A stretch of 64,000 nucleotides of DNA from Chloranthus sessilifolius (GCA_021018995.1 CM037584.1:47319811-47383810); one strand, 5' to 3'. Shown: positions 1 through 10,230, numbered from the stretch's first letter. The notes: generated from the letters alone by a model not told the origin. Program-made: numbers and translations.

Positions 1-600
1 TGTGGCTGACCCAAGCAAAGTTTATATGCCTGACCTGGTAAAGCATGGTGGTCGGTTTCCATAAGGTGACGAACTTGGTCAACGAGTGCGGCATTTGTTC
101 AGTGCGTCTTAGTACAAATGGCTTGGCTCTACCCGGGTCTTGCACCACAGAGTCTTGGCCCCGTCCCTAACCGAGCTAAGATGTACTCAGTCCAATCTGG
201 CCATTCCACAAGGCGAGGCCGGGTCAAGACTGTGTTTTGTACATTGAGTCCAAACCCTGCCCGAGTTAATTCGGGTCGGTCTTATTTCTTGAGTCAGATT
301 TATGGGTTAAAATGCCGGAAAATCGGTACGTATCGTCCGGTCAAAAAACCGGTACGTACCGGACGATACGTACCGGAACAATAAAAAATCGGACGATACA
401 TTTACACATATAAAAGGGCGATTCGGTACTTTTAATGTATCGTATCGTCCACCTCCGATACCGATACGTATCGTCCGATACATATCGGTATCGGACGATA
501 TTTTGATCCATGGTCAGATTTATAACGTTAAAAAAATTCAAAATTTTAAGGGTCAAGTGTAGGCTTAAATCCGGCCCGAACCGGCTCATTGAGAGCCCTA
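1..600. mobile_element. hAT-type element, right end (left end outside window)
   Basis: The segment ends in CTCATTGAGAGCCCTA at 585-600. This is the inverted form of the TAGGGCTCTCAAT terminus seen on the complete hAT element at 1776-3244. GC-rich CCGGCCC/CCCGGG words just inside the end match the subterminal repeats of that element. The matching left end is not present, so the element is truncated by the window or by deletion. The expected 8-bp duplication would be CGTGAGAC at 601-608, which cannot be tested here. No transposase is seen. A miniature element is nested at 301-512. Confidence 0.55.
301..512. mobile_element. GTATCGG-rich miniature element (hAT-like), nested
   Basis: Flanked by the perfect 8-bp direct repeat GTCAGATT (293-300 and 513-520). 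The right end reads ATTTTGATCCATG and the left end is a diverged TATGGGTTAAAAT, an imperfect inverted pair. The interior is packed with self-complementary words such as CGATACGTATCGTCCG. It belongs with the elements at 5477-5751, 5913-6115, 46872-47092 and 61373-61592. An 8-bp duplication suggests hAT transposition; this is an inference. Confidence 0.6.
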
Positions 601-1074
601 CGTGAGACGCATTGGGGACGACCTAAAGAGCTAGTGTGGGCGGTGCCCAGGAATGTGCCCGTTTAAAAGAAGAAAGGAAAGCAACGAAAACGCAAATAAA
701 AAGCCATACGTCAAGAAGCGAGTCCCCCTTTCAAGGCGCAAAAAAGGGTAAATGAAACACGTAGCTTGTTCATGGAAAACAGAGGCGACAAACTTTTTGA
801 CATCCGTGTCTCTTTCTCCTCCGCACGTGTGCCATCATCCAGCTTTAAGGTCATCTCATCAATGACTCTCCTCCTCTTTATTAGGGGCCGACTCACCTGA
901 CCTTCATTAAGAGGCCAAAATAGTCTTTAAACAATCTTACACCAGTGGTTGGCTTATGATCTTAAAATTTTATACCGGCGAAATGATATATCACAAATTG
1001 AAGGGCTGTGGGTACAAAACTCAGACTTTTTGAAAAATTCAAACCATTTGATGATCTGTGCACTCTAATACTAT
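601..1074. other. Intergenic stretch, no gene seen
   Basis: No convincing coding region. The part from about 905 to 1070 (words such as GGCTTATGATCTT and GTGCACTCTAATA) resembles 45690-45850, so it is a dispersed repeat of unknown class. The rest has no recognisable content. Confidence 0.5.
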
Positions 1075-1194
1075 CACTACAAAAATAAGGGTTTCACTTA
1101 CACTTGCTGTTAAGGCAATTTTTGATAGCGACATAATTAATAGCAGCAATTTTTTGTTGAAAAAACTATCGCTAATCGTCTTATTTTTTGTAAT
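1075..1194. mobile_element. CACTA-type miniature element
   Basis: Starts CACTACAAAAATAAG and ends in a degenerate copy of the inverted terminus (TTATTTTTTGTAAT). It is flanked by the 3-bp duplication TAT (1072-1074, 1195-1197). The interior has the family words TAGCAGCAA and CGCTAATCGTCTTA shared with copies at 18021, 22917, 24224, 28607 and 30139. Too short to encode a transposase. Confidence 0.6.
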
Positions 1195-1576
1195 TATTGT
1201 TAATTTTGGTAATTGATATTAAAATTCATTGATTGGATGGTTTACATCCACTTAGAAGTATGATCCTTTGAGACATGTTCCAACGATAGATTGTTACTTG
1301 AGAAATTTAGATTAATCATAAATATGCGCCACATGATATAATGATAATCACACTTTAATGGCATTAGATTAAAAGTGGACAACTTAATGGTGTAAGATCA
1401 AATATCGGTTAGAAGCTATATTTTATAGATATATTTGTTGAAAAACTACCATTTTTAATTGGAATTAAAATAATGGTAACGACATCATGCATGTGTGCAG
1501 TTAACCACCCTCCCTTCCATACCATCAGCACCAGACTTTGGATTTTCTTCCATGCGGGACTCAAAAGATGCGGTAT

Positions 1577-1716
1577 TTTGAGTTCGAATCCCCTCTCCCT
1601 TGAGGTCACCCTATGGTTTTATATCTTTTGCTGACTCGATATATGCACATGTGCCCCTGGGATTAAGTGGATGTTCTAAGAGGCCCAAGTATCTAGCTAG
1701 GTTATCAAAAAAAAAA
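1577..1716 (+). mobile_element. 5'-truncated SINE with 14-bp target duplication
   Basis: A polymerase III B-box-like GAGTTCGAATC lies at 1580-1590, the 3' end is an A-run, and the insert is flanked by the 14-bp repeat AAAAGATGCGGTAT (1563-1576 and 1717-1730). A related copy lies on the minus strand at 27696-27906; both share TTGAGG and TTTATATCTT words downstream of the B box. The A box is missing, so this copy is 5'-truncated, as expected for target-primed insertion. Confidence 0.7.
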
Positions 1717-1775
1717 AAAAGATGCGGTATATTTTTTAAAATAATATATAACTAAGGGTATGCTTATGCTAGGAC

Positions 1776-3244
1776 TAGGGCTCTCAATAGGTTGGGCCGG
1801 CCCGGATTTTCGCCCACACCTAGTCCGAAAAAAGTGGTATTTTCTATCAAGCAAACCCGGCCCGGTATCTGGACCGGGCTAAGCATGTTGCAACTCGGAT
1901 CATTCCGGACCGGGCTTGGGTTAAGTGTTGCAACATCCAATCCACACCTAGCCTATATATATCCTTTTAAAATTGTAATTTTTTTTATAAATAAATATGA
2001 TTTACTTAAATGCCTTGAGATTAATCCGTTGTACAATTTAAACTTTGGAGCATTTAAGTAAAAAACGCAAACTACAAATTACGGATCAAGCATCCTTACA
2101 TATTGTGAGTATCAAGAGCATTCTCTCTAAGCTTTATAATGAGTATAAGAGTAAGTGGTATATAATGGGTGTAATAAATAAGATTAAATTACATTCTTAA
2201 ACAAGTGGTGCAACTAGTGTAAGTATAGCGGAAGAAACTGACGTGTTTGCTCAATTGATGGAAGAATGAGCCATAGCCCCTACGATTATGAAGATCACAG
2301 AATTAGAAAATAATTTAGAAGAGTCATTAGAGATAAATGTGAGTCAACCAACTCCTCAAGACTTCAATATTTTAAATTGGTGAAAAGTCAATTCAAGTAG
2401 TCATAAGTTTCCAATTTTAGGACAAATAGCTCATAATACTATAACAGTTCCGATAACGACTATTGCTTCAGAGTCTTCATTTAGTATTGGAGGAAGAGTG
2501 ATTAGTAAGATTAGGAGTTGTTTGAAACTGAAGACGGTAGAATATTTGATTTGTATACAAGATTGGATCCCTTGTGATTTGGATTATGACATCGATATTA
2601 TGCCTACGGTTGATTTCCAAGATGATGAGATTGAGGATGATAAAGGGAAAAATATTGTTAATTAGTTATATTTTTAAAATTATATTTTCACTCCACTTAT
2701 TATTATTTTATTTTTTTATTGATTTGAGGCAATGATAATGAATGCTTGTACATATATTTTTTGGCTGGACAAATTGGATGACTTAATTTATTTTGAAGCA
2801 ACCGTTGCCTAGCTTTTTAGTTGTACAACTTGGATGGTTTGTTAATAGATTTTCAAGCAATTGTTGCCCATTATAACCATTGTGCAACCAATTAAAATAA
2901 AATATTTGAATAAAAATATACCTGAGCCTCTATAATAGTAATATAATTATTTAATTAAATTTTTAACCTTCTTCAAACTTTTGTTAGAAAAAAAAATAGG
3001 CTAACCAAATTTTATTAGAAAAAATAGTCCCAAATAAATAATCCAACCAAATTTTATTAGAAAAAAAATAGTCGAAAAAAAGCCCAGAAAAATACCCAAG
3101 CCTGGCCCTGTAAGGGCCGGGCTTGGGCTAAGTACATCATAGCCCGAGTTAGGGCCGGGCTGAAAAAATTGGGAACCCGGCCTGGGAAGGTTAAGGCCGG
3201 ATTGAACCCCAACCTGGCCCAAATCCGGCCCATTGAGATCCCTA
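1776..3244 (+). mobile_element. hAT transposon with decayed transposase
   Basis: Bounded by a perfect 8-bp target duplication GCTAGGAC (1768-1775 and 3245-3252). Ends are TAGGGCTCTCAATAGG on the left and the inverted TTGAGATCCCTA on the right. Subterminal CCGGCCCGG/GGGCCGGGC words are dense in the first and last 150 bp, as is usual for plant hAT elements of this type. The interior carries a hAT C-terminal dimerisation domain remnant. Element length 1469 bp, short for an autonomous hAT, so it is an internally deleted derivative. Confidence 0.85.
1985..2665 (+). pseudogene. hAT transposase C-terminal remnant
   Basis: Conceptual translation of the frame ending in TAG at 2663-2665 gives the hAT family dimerisation region; the run ASESSFSIGGRVISKIR is clear and is followed by a Cys-Ile-Gln-Asp-Trp stretch typical of the domain end. 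A TGA at 2381-2383 interrupts the same frame just after a Leu-Asn-Trp motif. Upstream similarity (an Ile-Leu-Ser-Lys-Leu-Tyr-Asn-Glu-Tyr stretch near 2120-2150) is in decayed sequence with further stops. The catalytic core and BED zinc finger are absent. The fragment sits inside the hAT element with an intact target duplication, so it belongs to that element. It cannot make a functional transposase. Confidence 0.75.
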
Positions 3245-3252
3245 GCTAGGAC

Positions 3253-3608
3253 TAATCCCTACGGCCTTGTTCGAGAGCCCCGAATCAGTAGGAATCCGCG
3301 AAACAACTCTGGAAGTGGGGTAAGAGTATGCCTTTCCTATGTTCGTGAGTTTATGTGGGCCCACACGAAAATGGCCACTGTCCTCCCAAAAGCGACATTT
3401 CTATTTCCATCCAAAACTTTCAGAAAGGCCATGATTCTGACCTTAACGTTGTATACTCCTCCCAAAGCTTCACACCTGATTGCGGCTCCATCACTTGTGA
3501 GTCCCAACCCTAGTGAATTTAAAACTGTTTCTTTTTCTGGTACGAGTATCTCTATTAACGCCACGCAATCTCTGAAAGTGCCAATGTGTGCAAACTCTTC
3601 AGAAAATC
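3253..3608 (+). pseudogene. Unidentified coding-like fragment, part 1
   Basis: An open frame without a convincing ATG start runs through 3613 (about 120 codons). An internal ATG near 3354 would give a Thr/Ser/Pro-rich product. Codon-like composition and the contrast with the AT-rich flanks suggest former coding sequence, but I do not recognise the protein. A fold-back miniature element lies immediately downstream at 3609-3829, and a second coding-like fragment follows at 3873-4326, so the two may be parts of one interrupted coding region. This is inference. A fragment of an old retroelement or endogenous viral gene is an alternative. Confidence 0.3.
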
Positions 3609-3829
3609 ATTGATTGCTTCAAATCAGGCACAGATGATGAAGATCGTGTTTCACCTCGATCTTCCACACAATATATCTTGAGATCATGTCTCTCCTATAA
3701 GACGGTCAATGTTTTATTCCACATGTCACTGACCGTATGATAGGTGAGACATATTCTCAAGATCCATTGTGTGGAATATCTGGATGAAACACGATCTCGA
3801 TCATCTGATCTGAAGCAATCAATGATTAT
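3609..3829. mobile_element. Fold-back miniature element
   Basis: Long inverted repeats: CATTGATTGCTTC at the left and GAAGCAATCAATG at the right, with complementarity continuing inward past GATCTTGAGATCATG-type words. It has the same internal vocabulary as the Mutator-like miniature elements at 7087-7461, 46110-46490 and 62064-62473. I could not find a clear target duplication. Confidence 0.6.
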
Positions 3830-3872
3830 GAAGGGATTTCCTTACAAGTGTTGTAGAAGCACCCACTTGTCC

Positions 3873-4326
3873 ATGAGGTAATATAGTTAATGGCACACGT
3901 GAAGCTATTAATTGGGGCTTGGATAGGTGGGGGTTTCAAAACCTGCCTCTGAATTTTGAAGAGCAACTTAAAACAGAGCCACATCGAAGTAATAGACTTA
4001 GATCTTCCATATCAACGGCTACAACCCTATCGACTTCCACAACACCATCCATTCGCATTTGTGCTTATGGGGATTCGTTCTCGAGTCAGGACACCATAAA
4101 TCTGTGGCCCTTTCCAAAACCCATGAGCCTGACCAACCTAACGAGCATCACCAGTGCGACTTGTGCCTCAGATTATTCTGCCACCGGGGTCGCAAATAAC
4201 CCAGTGCTTCTCAATTCGAACTCAGAGAATGATACTGTTGACCGTATGATGGAGTTTGAAGATGAGCAAAACCCTGATTGGGAGCATCCCTTGCAACAAC
4301 ATCGCGATGAGAGTTGGGATGACTAG
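3873..4326 (+). pseudogene. Unidentified coding-like fragment, part 2
   Basis: An open frame of about 150 codons runs from just after a TGA near 3870 to the TAG at 4324-4326; it has no ATG near its beginning, so it looks like an exon or a truncated gene. The first third has Trp/Phe/Pro-containing sequence, the middle is Ser/Thr-rich, and the last 35 residues are acidic (Glu/Asp with Trp). I do not recognise a family. The downstream 200 bp are T-rich and could be a former 3' untranslated region. Low confidence that it is expressed. Confidence 0.3.
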
Positions 4327-4770
4327 ATTGCTTCTACCAGACATTTGATGACTACCTCATACTCTTCAGAGGATGGGAATGAGGATGACACTACCTCGTA
4401 GTCTTCTTTGGGGTCATATGTTGCTTTTACTATGTTCTATTTTAGTTTTTGTTTCTGTAATTTGACTTTTCAATTAAGCTGTTTTTGAATGTAGTGGGCT
4501 AAATGAACCTCATAAATTGGTATTAATACCCTCGGTCCAGGCACTTTTACAAATTTATAATATTTATTTGTTATATGTAGATGAGATTTTTGGTATTGTA
4601 AAGTATGTCTCGAGAAATGAAAATTCGAAAATAAATCCATCAAATAAGCTCAACATCGCATGGATTGAAAGCTCGTAAAATTTTAGTCAAATCCAAGTAC
4701 TACAAATAATCCGATGATAGACATCTGTACGGCTCTAGTACAACCACCGATTCAACCGACTCTGAGCACT
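4327..4770. other. AT-rich stretch, nothing recognised
   Basis: T-rich sequence following the unidentified coding-like fragment. No inverted termini, promoter or RNA gene seen. Confidence 0.4.
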
Positions 4771-4774
4771 TCAA

Positions 4775-4953
4775 AGAACTTAAGAACAATTGAGAAATTA
4801 GATTTTCTGAGAAAAATCAGGAATTAGAACAACTTAAGAACACATATGGGAAAAGAACGGAATCAGAGTCTGCTAAGAATCAGTAGGAATATGAGTTATC
4901 AGGATTCAAAGCTTTTCTGGGAAAAGTTAGGAAACACCTGAACGAGGCCTAAG
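4775..4953. mobile_element. Harbinger/Tourist-like miniature element, partial
   Basis: The right part (TTTTCTGGGAAAAG, then CACCTGAACGAGGCCT followed by AAG) matches the right part of the better-preserved element at 16965-17343 (TTCTGGGAAAAG, CACCCGAACGAGCCT). The word CTTAAGAACA is also shared. The left end is not clear. Confidence 0.45.
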
Positions 4954-4955
4954 GG

Positions 4956-5097
4956 TTCCTTCGGCCCTACCATGCCACTGGTATTTCACAGATTAAACAC
5001 TGTATAGGGCATCCTGTTATCTCAGAATAGGAGTCGTTTCTTGAACTCACGACCTTGGAGAGCATACCCAAGTCGTCAACCACTGTGACTACCCCTT
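4956..5097 (-). mobile_element. tRNA-derived SINE-like sequence
   Basis: Read on the minus strand, it begins with a tRNA-like A-box region (GTAGTCACAGTGGTTGACGA) near 5097-5075. About 40 bases later comes a B-box-like GTCGTGAGTTCAAG near 5055-5040. This order and spacing are those of an internal pol III promoter. A clear A-tail and target duplication were not found, and it abuts the Harbinger-like fragment. A decayed tRNA pseudogene is an alternative. Confidence 0.45.
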
Positions 5098-5468
5098 AGT
5101 GTGTAAGATGCGTTAGTATGTTAGATAGGCGGCATGAGCATAAGTTACTTGAGTACGGTCGCATAAGTACATCGAGATCTAAAGATACTTAGTGTAAAAG
5201 AGTGAAAAAAATCTCCATCATTTGATTCAAAATAGTAAATCACCATTTAAAATCATCGAATACATATAATTAAATGAAACATATAATTAATATGAGGCAA
5301 CGTTTCATTGCTCAGTTCAGATAATCGAGATCATATATCAATTTAATATTTTTTCAAGGTCTTAAAATTATGAGCGTTATATCACACACTGAACACATAA
5401 TGGTTTCACATGGCATACAACCTAAAGAGTGACCCAAGTACCAGGAGGGTCAATGCTGGGTTTGGATA
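5098..5468. other. Intergenic stretch, nothing recognised
   Basis: AT-rich sequence without open frames, inverted termini or RNA-gene features that I can see. Confidence 0.4.
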
Positions 5469-5476
5469 CCTAATAT

Positions 5477-5751
5477 CAAGGTAACAAACTCGGTATCAAG
5501 TATCGGTCATTGGAGGACCGATACGAATTGGCCGATACGTATCGGCCTATTTTCAAAAAAATAAAACAAATAAATTAAGAATACAGGTATCAGCCAATAC
5601 TAGATATGTATCAGCCGATACGGGCTTGTACCGGTCGATACCGATATCGAGTTGGATACTCGATACGTATTGGCGCCGATATGTATCGGTTTGCCAAAAC
5701 ACCGATATGTATTACCGATAGTATCGGTATCTACCGATATTTGATACGTTG
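5477..5751. mobile_element. GTATCGG-rich miniature element
   Basis: Flanked by the perfect 8-bp duplication CCTAATAT (5469-5476 and 5752-5759). Left end CAAGGTAACAAACTCGG, right end CCGATATTTGATACGTTG. The interior contains many copies of the palindromic word CCGATACGTATCGG and variants. Same family as 61373-61592, whose ends are CAAGGTATCAAAAATCGG and its inverse. The 8-bp duplication points to the hAT superfamily. Confidence 0.75.
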
Positions 5752-5912
5752 CCTAATATTAACTTGAAATTAATATACGCTAAGAAGGATTCCAGGTTTG
5801 GATTTTTCTCATCTTAATGAGTTAAAATATTTGGTATGAGGCACGGCTACTAGGTGACTTGCTGCCCAGTCTCCTTTTGAAAAGTATGAACCGTACAAAT
5901 CATATCTACGGT

Positions 5913-6115
5913 CAAGGTATCAAAATCGGTATCGGTCTCGGGTATCGGTTTGCCCGAGGCTGAACCGACTCGGCCTATTTAAAAAAAAAAACTTTTTTTT
6001 TTTTACCAAGGTATATCGGACGGTATGTATCGGTGATACCGATACGTATTGGTTTGGCTGAAAACCGATATATATCGCCGATATGTATCGGTATTGGCCG
6101 ATGTTTAATCTCTTA
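5913..6115. mobile_element. GTATCGG-rich miniature element, degenerate right end
   Basis: The left end CAAGGTATCAAAATCGG is intact. The interior shows TATCGG/CCGATA words and an A-run/T-run junction. The right end (GCCGATGTTTAATC) is diverged. Flanking TCTACGGT (5905-5912) and TGAACGGT after the right end agree at 6 of 8 positions, a weak duplication. Confidence 0.55.
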
Positions 6116-6669
6116 TGAACGGTCTAATTAGTGAGACATGATCTAAAGGTAATGGATGCAAAATACTGCAATGAAAAATGATCGTCATCATCTCAGTCAT
6201 AATAGTCAAACTTCATCTAAAATTAATGGTACCATGTATATCTAATATATCTTCAATTATAAATGACATTTGATAGCTTCGAATCAGTTGACAAAGATTG
6301 TCTTTTGACCCAATCTTTTGTACCATAAATCTCCAGATCATAAGGGCCAAATCACTTAGAATACATGATTAACTTCCCACAAAAAGTGGCTGAGAGCCAA
6401 GTAAGTCGGGGCTCGGGGAAAGGTATGTAATACCAACTGAAAAATCCCATTTTCAAACTTCCAAGAGATTACTTTTATTTTTAAATGTTGGACGTAAGTC
6501 CACTGCATCAATGTTGGCCAATTTGGACTAATACTACGTTTTTTTTTTAGGAGATGGACTAATACTACTTGGTTCCTTGGTTCTCGCTCTGTTTGGATTG
6601 GGATTGCACTGGTGAATGAAGTCGCTAGGGTTAGGTTGAGTTTTCACGTTGAAAGATTAACAACTATAT
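6116..6669. other. Intergenic stretch, nothing recognised
   Basis: No gene. Contains only dispersed-repeat-like AT-rich sequence. Confidence 0.4.
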
Positions 6670-6678
6670 TTATTTTTA

Positions 6679-7075
6679 GGGAGACATTACTTCACACCCT
6701 GTTTAAATGATTGCATCGAGGTTAAAGAAAGACTTTTTATTTTAGAGACATGTGAATGCAAAAACACAATCTAAGTCGTCTGATTTAAAGTTCATGATCT
6801 ATATATCCTTAGTGAAAAATATTGTAGCAAAACACGATATTTGTCATATGTTCTATTGTTGTCAATCGTTAGTCAAATAATAACCTTTGATTATATTAAA
6901 TCACATGATGAAGATTATATTTCATGCCAATCTTATCTACTAAGGATCTATAAATCATGAACTTTAAATCAGACGGCTTAGATTGTGTTTTTACATGTTA
7001 CATGTCCTTAAAATGAAAAGTCTTTTTTTAACCTTGGTGCATTCACTTAAAAAGCGAGTGCAAGTAATGGTACCC
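6679..7075. mobile_element. Mutator-like miniature element with long inverted arms
   Basis: Flanked by a perfect 9-bp target duplication TTATTTTTA (6670-6678 and 7076-7084), the size expected for Mutator-like elements. The arms pair over well over 100 bp: GGGAGACATTACTT on the left against AAGTAATGGTACCC on the right, then ACACAATCTAAG and its complement further in. No coding capacity. Related copies at 7734-8039 and 19607-19972. Confidence 0.8.
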
Positions 7076-7086
7076 TTATTTTTAAT

Positions 7087-7461
7087 GAGTGCCTTTAAAT
7101 CCACCCATCAAATCTCTGAGTTCACCCACACTGAAATACATTGACTGCATTGAATCAAACGATAGAGATCGTTTATCCTCCAAATCTTTCACACCATCTT
7201 GAGATCATGGGCGTATTATCAGATGGTCAATGTTTTATTTCACGTGGTACACATCTCAAAAAGTGACCTTAATATCACATGCACGCTCAAAATTGATTTT
7301 AAGGTCATTTTTTTGAATGTACACCATATGAAATTAAAAAATAATCATCTGACAGTATGCCCATGATCTCAAGATCCATCATATGGAAGATTGGGACGAT
7401 AAATAATCTTCATCGTCTAATTTAATATAGTTAATGTATTTGAATAAATTTAAAGGCACTC
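7087..7461. mobile_element. Second Mutator-like miniature element, adjacent
   Basis: Flanked by a perfect 9-bp duplication ATTTTTAAT (7078-7086 and 7462-7470). Ends GAGTGCCTTTAAAT and its inverse ATTTAAAGGCACTC. The interior carries GATCTTGAGATCATGG-like words in both orientations, so it folds back. Its left target duplication overlaps the right duplication of the neighbouring element. Confidence 0.8.
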
Positions 7462-7733
7462 ATTTTTAATTTCTTTTTTAGACGAAACAGACCAAAGTAT
7501 TAATTTTTTCCCAATATGTTCTCTCTCTCTGTGCGTACATATATAGCACGTCTTAATCACTAGAGCCAACAGCGATGCCCATTTTACTTTTTGGTGAGAG
7601 CAAATATTAAGTATTTCCATCACACACAAAAGCTGTGTATGAGTCAATTTTCTCCGTCAAAATAATCAAATTTAACTAATAAATTATTCTATATCTATTT
7701 ATAAACTTTTTCTTAATCATATATATAAAATAT

Positions 7734-8039
7734 GAGAGCTATTACTTGTACACGTTTTTTAAGTGATTGTACCGAATTTAATGAAAGACTTGATACTTTA
7801 GGGGCATGTGATATATAAAATTGCAATATGTGAAATCTGATTTTAAGTTCAATAGATCTCTGGTACATAAAATTAGAGCAAAACACCATCCTTGTTATAT
7901 TTTTAAATCATGACTTTTAAATCAAACAATTTATATGGTGTTTTCACATAATAAAGGTAGTCAAACTTGCAAATCTTTTTTTTAAATTTGGTGTAATTCG
8001 GTGCAATCACTTCAAAAGTGTGTGCAAGTAATGGCTCCC
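7734..8039. mobile_element. Mutator-like miniature element
   Basis: Ends GAGAGCTATTACTTGTACACG and CACACACTTTTGAAGTGATT in inverted arrangement (right side reads GTGTGCAAGTAATGGCTCCC). TAAATATAT-like flanks: TAAAATAT at 7726-7733 and 8040-8047 match exactly over 8 bp. Same family as 6679-7075. Confidence 0.7.
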
Positions 8040-8047
8040 TAAAATAT

Positions 8048-8700
8048 CCTTGATCTAGAAATTAACTAATATGCATTATGCACGTGACTCGCTAATCGGC
8101 CTCTCCAGTCCACACGTGCATTGCAGTGCCATAAAATCAATTAAAAAGTAATATTTCGTCCCCGTTGCTCTGTAATTTTGTCTAGGAAAGGGATATTTAC
8201 TTCATTGCCGACAAATTTGAGTACATTGTACCTTAAATAGAAATATCAAATGTAGGCTATTATGGTCTCATGTACACTTTTCCCGCTTATAGAATATTTG
8301 GCTTATCAAGAACTATATTAGAAGTAACAACGGTGTCTTTTCTGAAGGCAATCTAATCCATAATAGTCTCTTTTCAGTGTGCTCTGGAATTGTTTACAAG
8401 GTCTTAAAGACTTTTTCATCCTTATTATCCGAAGATTTGAAGTTAACAATCTCTTTTTTTAATTTCTACTTTGTAATTGGGATTGAATTTTGTACCGAAC
8501 CTTGTCCTATTTCAGGGTGGAAAGGAGGGGTTTTTATTTTCCTTTGTATTTGTTGGAAGTTTTTTTCTAGGCCTTTCGGTTTCCTCCATTGTAGGTTTTT
8601 CCCTATTATTGTAGGGGCTGCCTGGGTATTTATTCTAGTTTTCTCCGGGAAGTTCGATTTTCCAAATAACAATGCCTTGGTTCTATTATAGGTTTTTATC
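8048..8700. other. Intergenic stretch with one open frame, no gene recognised
   Basis: An open frame of about 100 codons (8377-8691) is Phe- and Ile-rich because of T-rich sequence and resembles no family that I know. The stretch ends directly at the left LTR of the TRIM element. Confidence 0.35.
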
Positions 8701-10230
8701 TGTAATAGTCCCACATTGGATAGGGAAAAGTCTTGATCCTGGGCTATATGTGATTAGGGATGCTACATGTTATGACGCGTTTTGGCGACCCTGTTAACGT
8801 AGCTCAGGGGCTTAGTATTTGACCTGTATTTTGTAAGAACTCTCGATACACGTGCTAATTTAAAAATTCTTGATTGACACGCTTGTAAGCACATTATGTT
8901 CCCTCTCTACTTGACATGCATTAGTTTGAGCATGCTTATTTGCAGATATGAAAATATATGCTTTGATAATATAGTCAAATTCAGGATTTTGTTATTTATG
9001 TTAATTATTTAAAGGATTTCTCTTATATATAATTTCATCAAGAATTCATGAATTTGAATATGATAAATGAGTGATTTCATAAATCTTATTTCCTATTGAG
9101 CTTGGATGAAACTCACCCATGGACTATACGTCACAGGTACATGTGTGGATCAGGATCGGACACTGGGGAAAGGCTTAGGATCTGAGTGCGGAGTTATTTT
9201 CTATTTTTGGATATTGGTATAGTACATTGTACTTGTTGATATAATCTTGTGTAGTTGTTTCCACTGTTTGGTGAAGGACGGCCTTCACCGGTAGACTTTT
9301 TGGGCTTTCATGATAAGAGGAATGTATATTTTGGTTTAGCTTCGCATATTGCTCTATAGTATAGCTCAATTTCCGCTTTGGGCACTTTACTTCTGCACAC
9401 TTGTAAGCTTACCATTTGGTGATGGCCCAATCTTTCCGACTTCTTGTTTGGGTAAAAATCGAGCTGTCTGGAAGTGAGATATACACTTCGATACCATAAT
9501 AACACTGTAAAGTCACTTTGGGCACTTCACCTGAAATTTTTTTAAAGGCTTCGAGGGTAATTTTTTCAAAAATACTGCCTAACAGAATTTCTGTGATTGT
9601 CGGATACTAACGGGAATAGATAGTAGTACGCACACATGGGCAAAGTTATGTCATTTAAAAGGCATGTGGTATACCTTTGCAATGCCTTATTTGGTCAACC
9701 ACTGTTAACAGGAATCTGGTATACCTTTCCAATGCTTTAGTTAGTTCAACAACTGCGCAAAATTTTCATTTAGCCGGCAACACACTTAAATCACGAGTAA
9801 AATATATGCTTTAGTGGGCGTTTTGCATTTGGTGTGTAGGTTGTACACCTATGAATTTGTGTATGAGCCCACATGTGATTCTCTCACATGGGTCTTTAAT
9901 ACATGGGTCTACACTATTTTAGTCTTAGGCTCATGCCAGAAACAAAACTGGGGTAGGGACCTAAGCCTAGAACCGGACAATATTGTGGCATGTGGGTCTG
10001 AGTCTTCACAGAATGGTATCATAGCCGAGGACGACTCTTTTATAAGGTGGGGGGATTGTAATAGTCCCACATCGGATAGGGAAAAGTCCTGACCCCGGGC
10101 TGTATGTGATTGCGGACGCTACATGTCATAATGCGTTTTGGGTGGGGACTTTAAACACATGCCAGAAACAAAACCGGGGCAGATACCTAAGCCCAGAACC
10201 AGACAATATTGTGGCATTTGGGTCTGAGTC
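8701..10230 (+). mobile_element. TRIM-like LTR retrotransposon, interrupted
   Basis: The 3' LTR starts TGTAATAGTCCCACATCGG at 10057. The same start, with one substitution, is at 8701. The 5' LTR ends GAGTCTTCACA at 10010. Between the LTRs are only 46 bp, with a primer-binding site (TGGTATCATAGCCGAGG, 10014-10030, resembling the initiator-tRNA-Met complement) and a purine tract (AAGGTGGGGGGAT, 10044-10056). A clean solo LTR of the family, 170 bp, lies at 24370-24539. The 5' LTR here is split: its first ~90 bp are at 8701-8790 and the rest resumes near 9920, so about 1.1 kb of foreign sequence is inserted. The 3' LTR loses its last bases at about 10227, where other repeat sequence begins. Confidence 0.7.
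8791..9920. other. Sequence inserted in the TRIM 5' LTR
   Basis: About 1.1 kb separates the two parts of the 5' LTR. It has no gene. A stretch near 9110-9150 (AACTCACCC, then CACAGGTAC) resembles the arrangement seen in large gypsy-type LTRs, including the repeat at 10231-11833, but overall sequence similarity is low. Insertion boundaries and duplication are unclear. Confidence 0.35.

Noticed and set aside
8377..8691. 104-codon plus-strand frame
   Set aside because: Phe/Ile-rich reading of T-rich DNA without an ATG-context promoter, domain or homologue that I recognise.
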